From a virus, in the IMG/VR virus record IMGVR_UViG_3300020159_001897, positions 1 through 64,000 of that record: a stretch of 64,000 bases of DNA. One strand, written 5' to 3'. Within the stretch, counting starts at the first letter, position 1; each line of letters starts with the position of its first letter. A program made the position numbers and the translations under genes. This document shows positions 62,457-64,000 of the stretch, piece by piece. Below the pieces are notes generated by a model, which was not told where the DNA came from, did not search any database, and was given only the letters and a program-made list of their open reading frames with translations.

Positions 62457-64000
62457 ATCGGTTTAACTTCTTTTGTTTTGCCGAAACCCATTTTAAAGAA
62501 CCATTTTGCAATGCGCATATGTGCTTGACCCTTGAAAAATAACCAACCGACATTGCTTTTCTGCAAAATTTAGGTGTCCTAATTACCATAAAAGATTTAG
62601 GTTCAACAACCGTGGTCAAAGAAGGTGCCAATGTGGTCGTGGTTGTGGTAGTAGACGGAATATTCTCTACTTTTTCTTCGCTGAATGATTCACTCTGTTC
62701 TTGATTTGGCTCATCGGCAACCTCAATTGGAGCAGTTGATGTTGTTTTTTGGTGCGGAATAGTTGTACTGCTTGAAGTAGTTGTTGTCTGCTGAATTAAG
62801 GTCGTACTAGTCGTACTAGTCGTACTGCTCGTGCTTGTTGTGCTTGTTGTAGAAACAACTGGCGCAATTGTGGTCGTAGTTGTCGTAGTTGTCGTAGTTG
62901 TCGTAGTTGTACTGGTAGTCGTGGTTTCTGGCGCAATTACAATGGATTCGGGCTGTGGATTCAGTACATGGCTACCATTAAAAAGAATCAAATTAGGTGA
63001 ATTCAAACCCGACGAAAGAACTTCTTTTTCTGTTGCCATAGAAATAACGGTTTCGTGTACCTGCATCGGGGACAAGGAGTTATCCGCTTCTAAAATCATT
63101 GCTACGACTCCAGCAACATGCGGCGAAGCCATAGATGTTCCAGAAAGGCCCTTAAGACCAGTCTGGGTATCTTTCCATGTAGAAACAATGTCGGTTCCAG
63201 GAGCGAATAGGTCCACGCACGAACCAAAATTTGAAGCAGTAATTTTAGAGTCTGCCTGATTGCTCGCGGCAACAGTTATTGCACCTGGAGCCGAAGACGG
63301 CGAGTAGAGACATGAATCGCGAGAATTATTTCCAGCACCAACAACCACGGATATATTGTCTCCAATGGCTGAAGCAATTGCACTGTTTACAACTGAGGAA
63401 AAACTTCTGCTGAGGCTTAAATTAGCCACTGCTGGATGTTGTTCATCGTGATAATTTATCATCCATTCAATTCCAGCAAGAAGATTTGCTGTTGTTCCAT
63501 ATGCAGTGCATGAAAGAACGCGAACTGGAATTAAGTCAACAGATTTTGCGACTCCATAGGTTTGTGCTCCTATGATTCCAGCGACATGCGTACCGTGTCC
63601 ATTGCAGTCATTTGTTCCGTATCCATCATTTATTACTGAAAAACCGCCACTTACCCTTCCAGAAAACTCTTGGTGGTTCGGGTTTATCCCAGTGTCAATG
63701 ACATAAACAGGAATCCCATTCCCAGACTCTTGGTATGAATACATTGCGTCTAGTGGTAAATCTCTCTGATTAATTCTGTCCAAACCCCATGTTGGTCGCT
63801 GGCCATCAACTACTTCTAGTTCCTGAGTTGCTGTCACCGCGGTTGGAAAATCTTCGTATATTTCACTTACTCTTGGGTCTCTGCTGAGTGCCGCATGTTT
63901 ATCTCTGTCTAATTCTGTAGAAAATCCATTCACCGAATATTGAAAGTTGTGCCCGATATCAAGCGAGTATTGATTCCTTATCTGCTCAACTTGAAGAAAA
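62446..64000 (-). CDS. subtilisin-family (S8) protease, 5-prime end outside the window
   Basis: At least 517 residues; the frame stays open to the window edge. The first visible part (V-N-G-F-S-T-E-L-D-R-D..DPRVSEIYED) is an inhibitor-I9 propeptide, so an earlier start and signal peptide lie outside. Catalytic triad: Asp in VIDTGI, His in GHGTHVAG, Ser in GTSMASPHVAG. A 120-residue Thr/Ser-rich linker leads to a C-terminal module (F-C-R-K-A-M ... K-H-I-C-A-L-Q-N-G-S-L-K-W) shared with the secreted protein at 33174. A secreted surface protease, probably of host origin. Confidence 0.9.
   Translation of the reverse strand, partial: FLQVEQIRNQYSLDIGHNFQYSVNGFSTELDRDKHAALSRDPRVSEIYEDFPTAVTATQELEVVDGQRPTWGLDRINQRDLPLDAMYSYQESGNGIPVYVIDTGINPNHQEFSGRVSGGFSVINDGYGTNDCNGHGTHVAGIIGAQTYGVAKSVDLIPVRVLSCTAYGTTANLLAGIEWMINYHDEQHPAVANLSLSRSFSSVVNSAIASAIGDNISVVVGAGNNSRDSCLYSPSSAPGAITVAASNQADSKITASNFGSCVDLFAPGTDIVSTWKDTQTGLKGLSGTSMASPHVAGVVAMILEADNSLSPMQVHETVISMATEKEVLSSGLNSPNLILFNGSHVLNPQPESIVIAPETTTTSTTTTTTTTTTTTTTIAPVVSTTSTTSTSSTTSTTSTTLIQQTTTTSSSTTIPHQKTTSTAPIEVADEPNQEQSESFSEEKVENIPSTTTTTTTLAPSLTTVVEPKSFMVIRTPKFCRKAMSVGYFSRVKHICALQNGSLKWVSAKQKKLNRFKI

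Noticed and set aside
1-64000. Integrase, transposase or insertion sequence
   Set aside because: No protein with integrase or transposase motifs and no terminal inverted repeats were seen.

Overview
The window is a large part of the genome of a tailed phage (or a phage-derived element) of an actinobacterial host. A head module of the HK97 type is clear: small and large terminase with an HNH endonuclease, portal, prohead protease, acidic scaffold-like protein, major capsid protein, head-tail connectors and fibre proteins. The actinobacterial host is inferred from a WhiB-family gene, actinobacterial LexA operators (CGAAC-N4-GTTCG), a proteasome/HslV-like Ntn hydrolase and actinophage-type zinc-ribbon proteins. 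Moderate GC with GC-rich islands, Thr-rich linkers and a shared cell-surface C-terminal module would fit a freshwater actinomycete, but that is inference. No integrase, tape measure or DNA polymerase is visible; they may lie outside the window.

Layout. 0.1-32.4 kb, minus strand: tail fibres and Asp-box proteins at the left end (0.1-12.9 kb), connectors (12.9-15.4), capsid under its own consensus promoter (15.4-16.8), a metallophosphoesterase and a helix-turn-helix protein (17-18.4), scaffold, protease and portal (18.4-24.2), then SSB, a nucleotide-domain protein, two PD-(D/E)XK nucleases, an endolysin, the terminase set and regulators (24.2-32.4). 32.5-34.5 kb, plus strand: four small genes and a secreted protein. 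34.5-59.5 kb: about seventy mostly tiny minus-strand genes, many with Cys2-Cys2 zinc ribbons, one TIGR03299/DUF932-like protein, a YubB/Api92-like protein, KTSC and LysM proteins and WhiB. 59.5-60.5 kb: a Lys-rich membrane protein and the Ntn hydrolase. 60.5-62.5 kb, plus strand: a tightly overlapping operon of nine small genes. Right edge: a subtilisin-family protease cut by the window end.

The most unusual part is 34.5-59.2 kb. Nearly every gene or small operon has its own promoter with a TTGCAA-like -35 box, a spacer of exactly 17 bp and a TATACT/TATAAT -10 box. In at least eight places the -35 box lies in the loop of a GC-rich hairpin followed by a T-tract only in the antisense direction, so promoter and antisense terminator are one compact part. 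Several genes start 6-8 nt after the -10 box and would be leaderless. The cassettes are interspersed with twelve exact copies of the palindrome TGATATATCA (one exactly inside a promoter spacer), eight copies of a roughly 70-bp element with an invariant six-codon ATG-to-TGA frame, seven DnaA-box-like sites, three perfect and one imperfect LexA-type boxes and several GC-rich repeat families. I read this as an early or host-takeover region built from separately controlled cassettes with shared regulators, perhaps with an origin; the sequence shows the architecture, the function is inference.

Small-gene starts were chosen by Shine-Dalgarno spacing (typically AAAGGAG or AAAGGAAACA, 5-9 nt before the start) or by -10 distance where the gene looks leaderless, so they are often shorter than the longest open frame.
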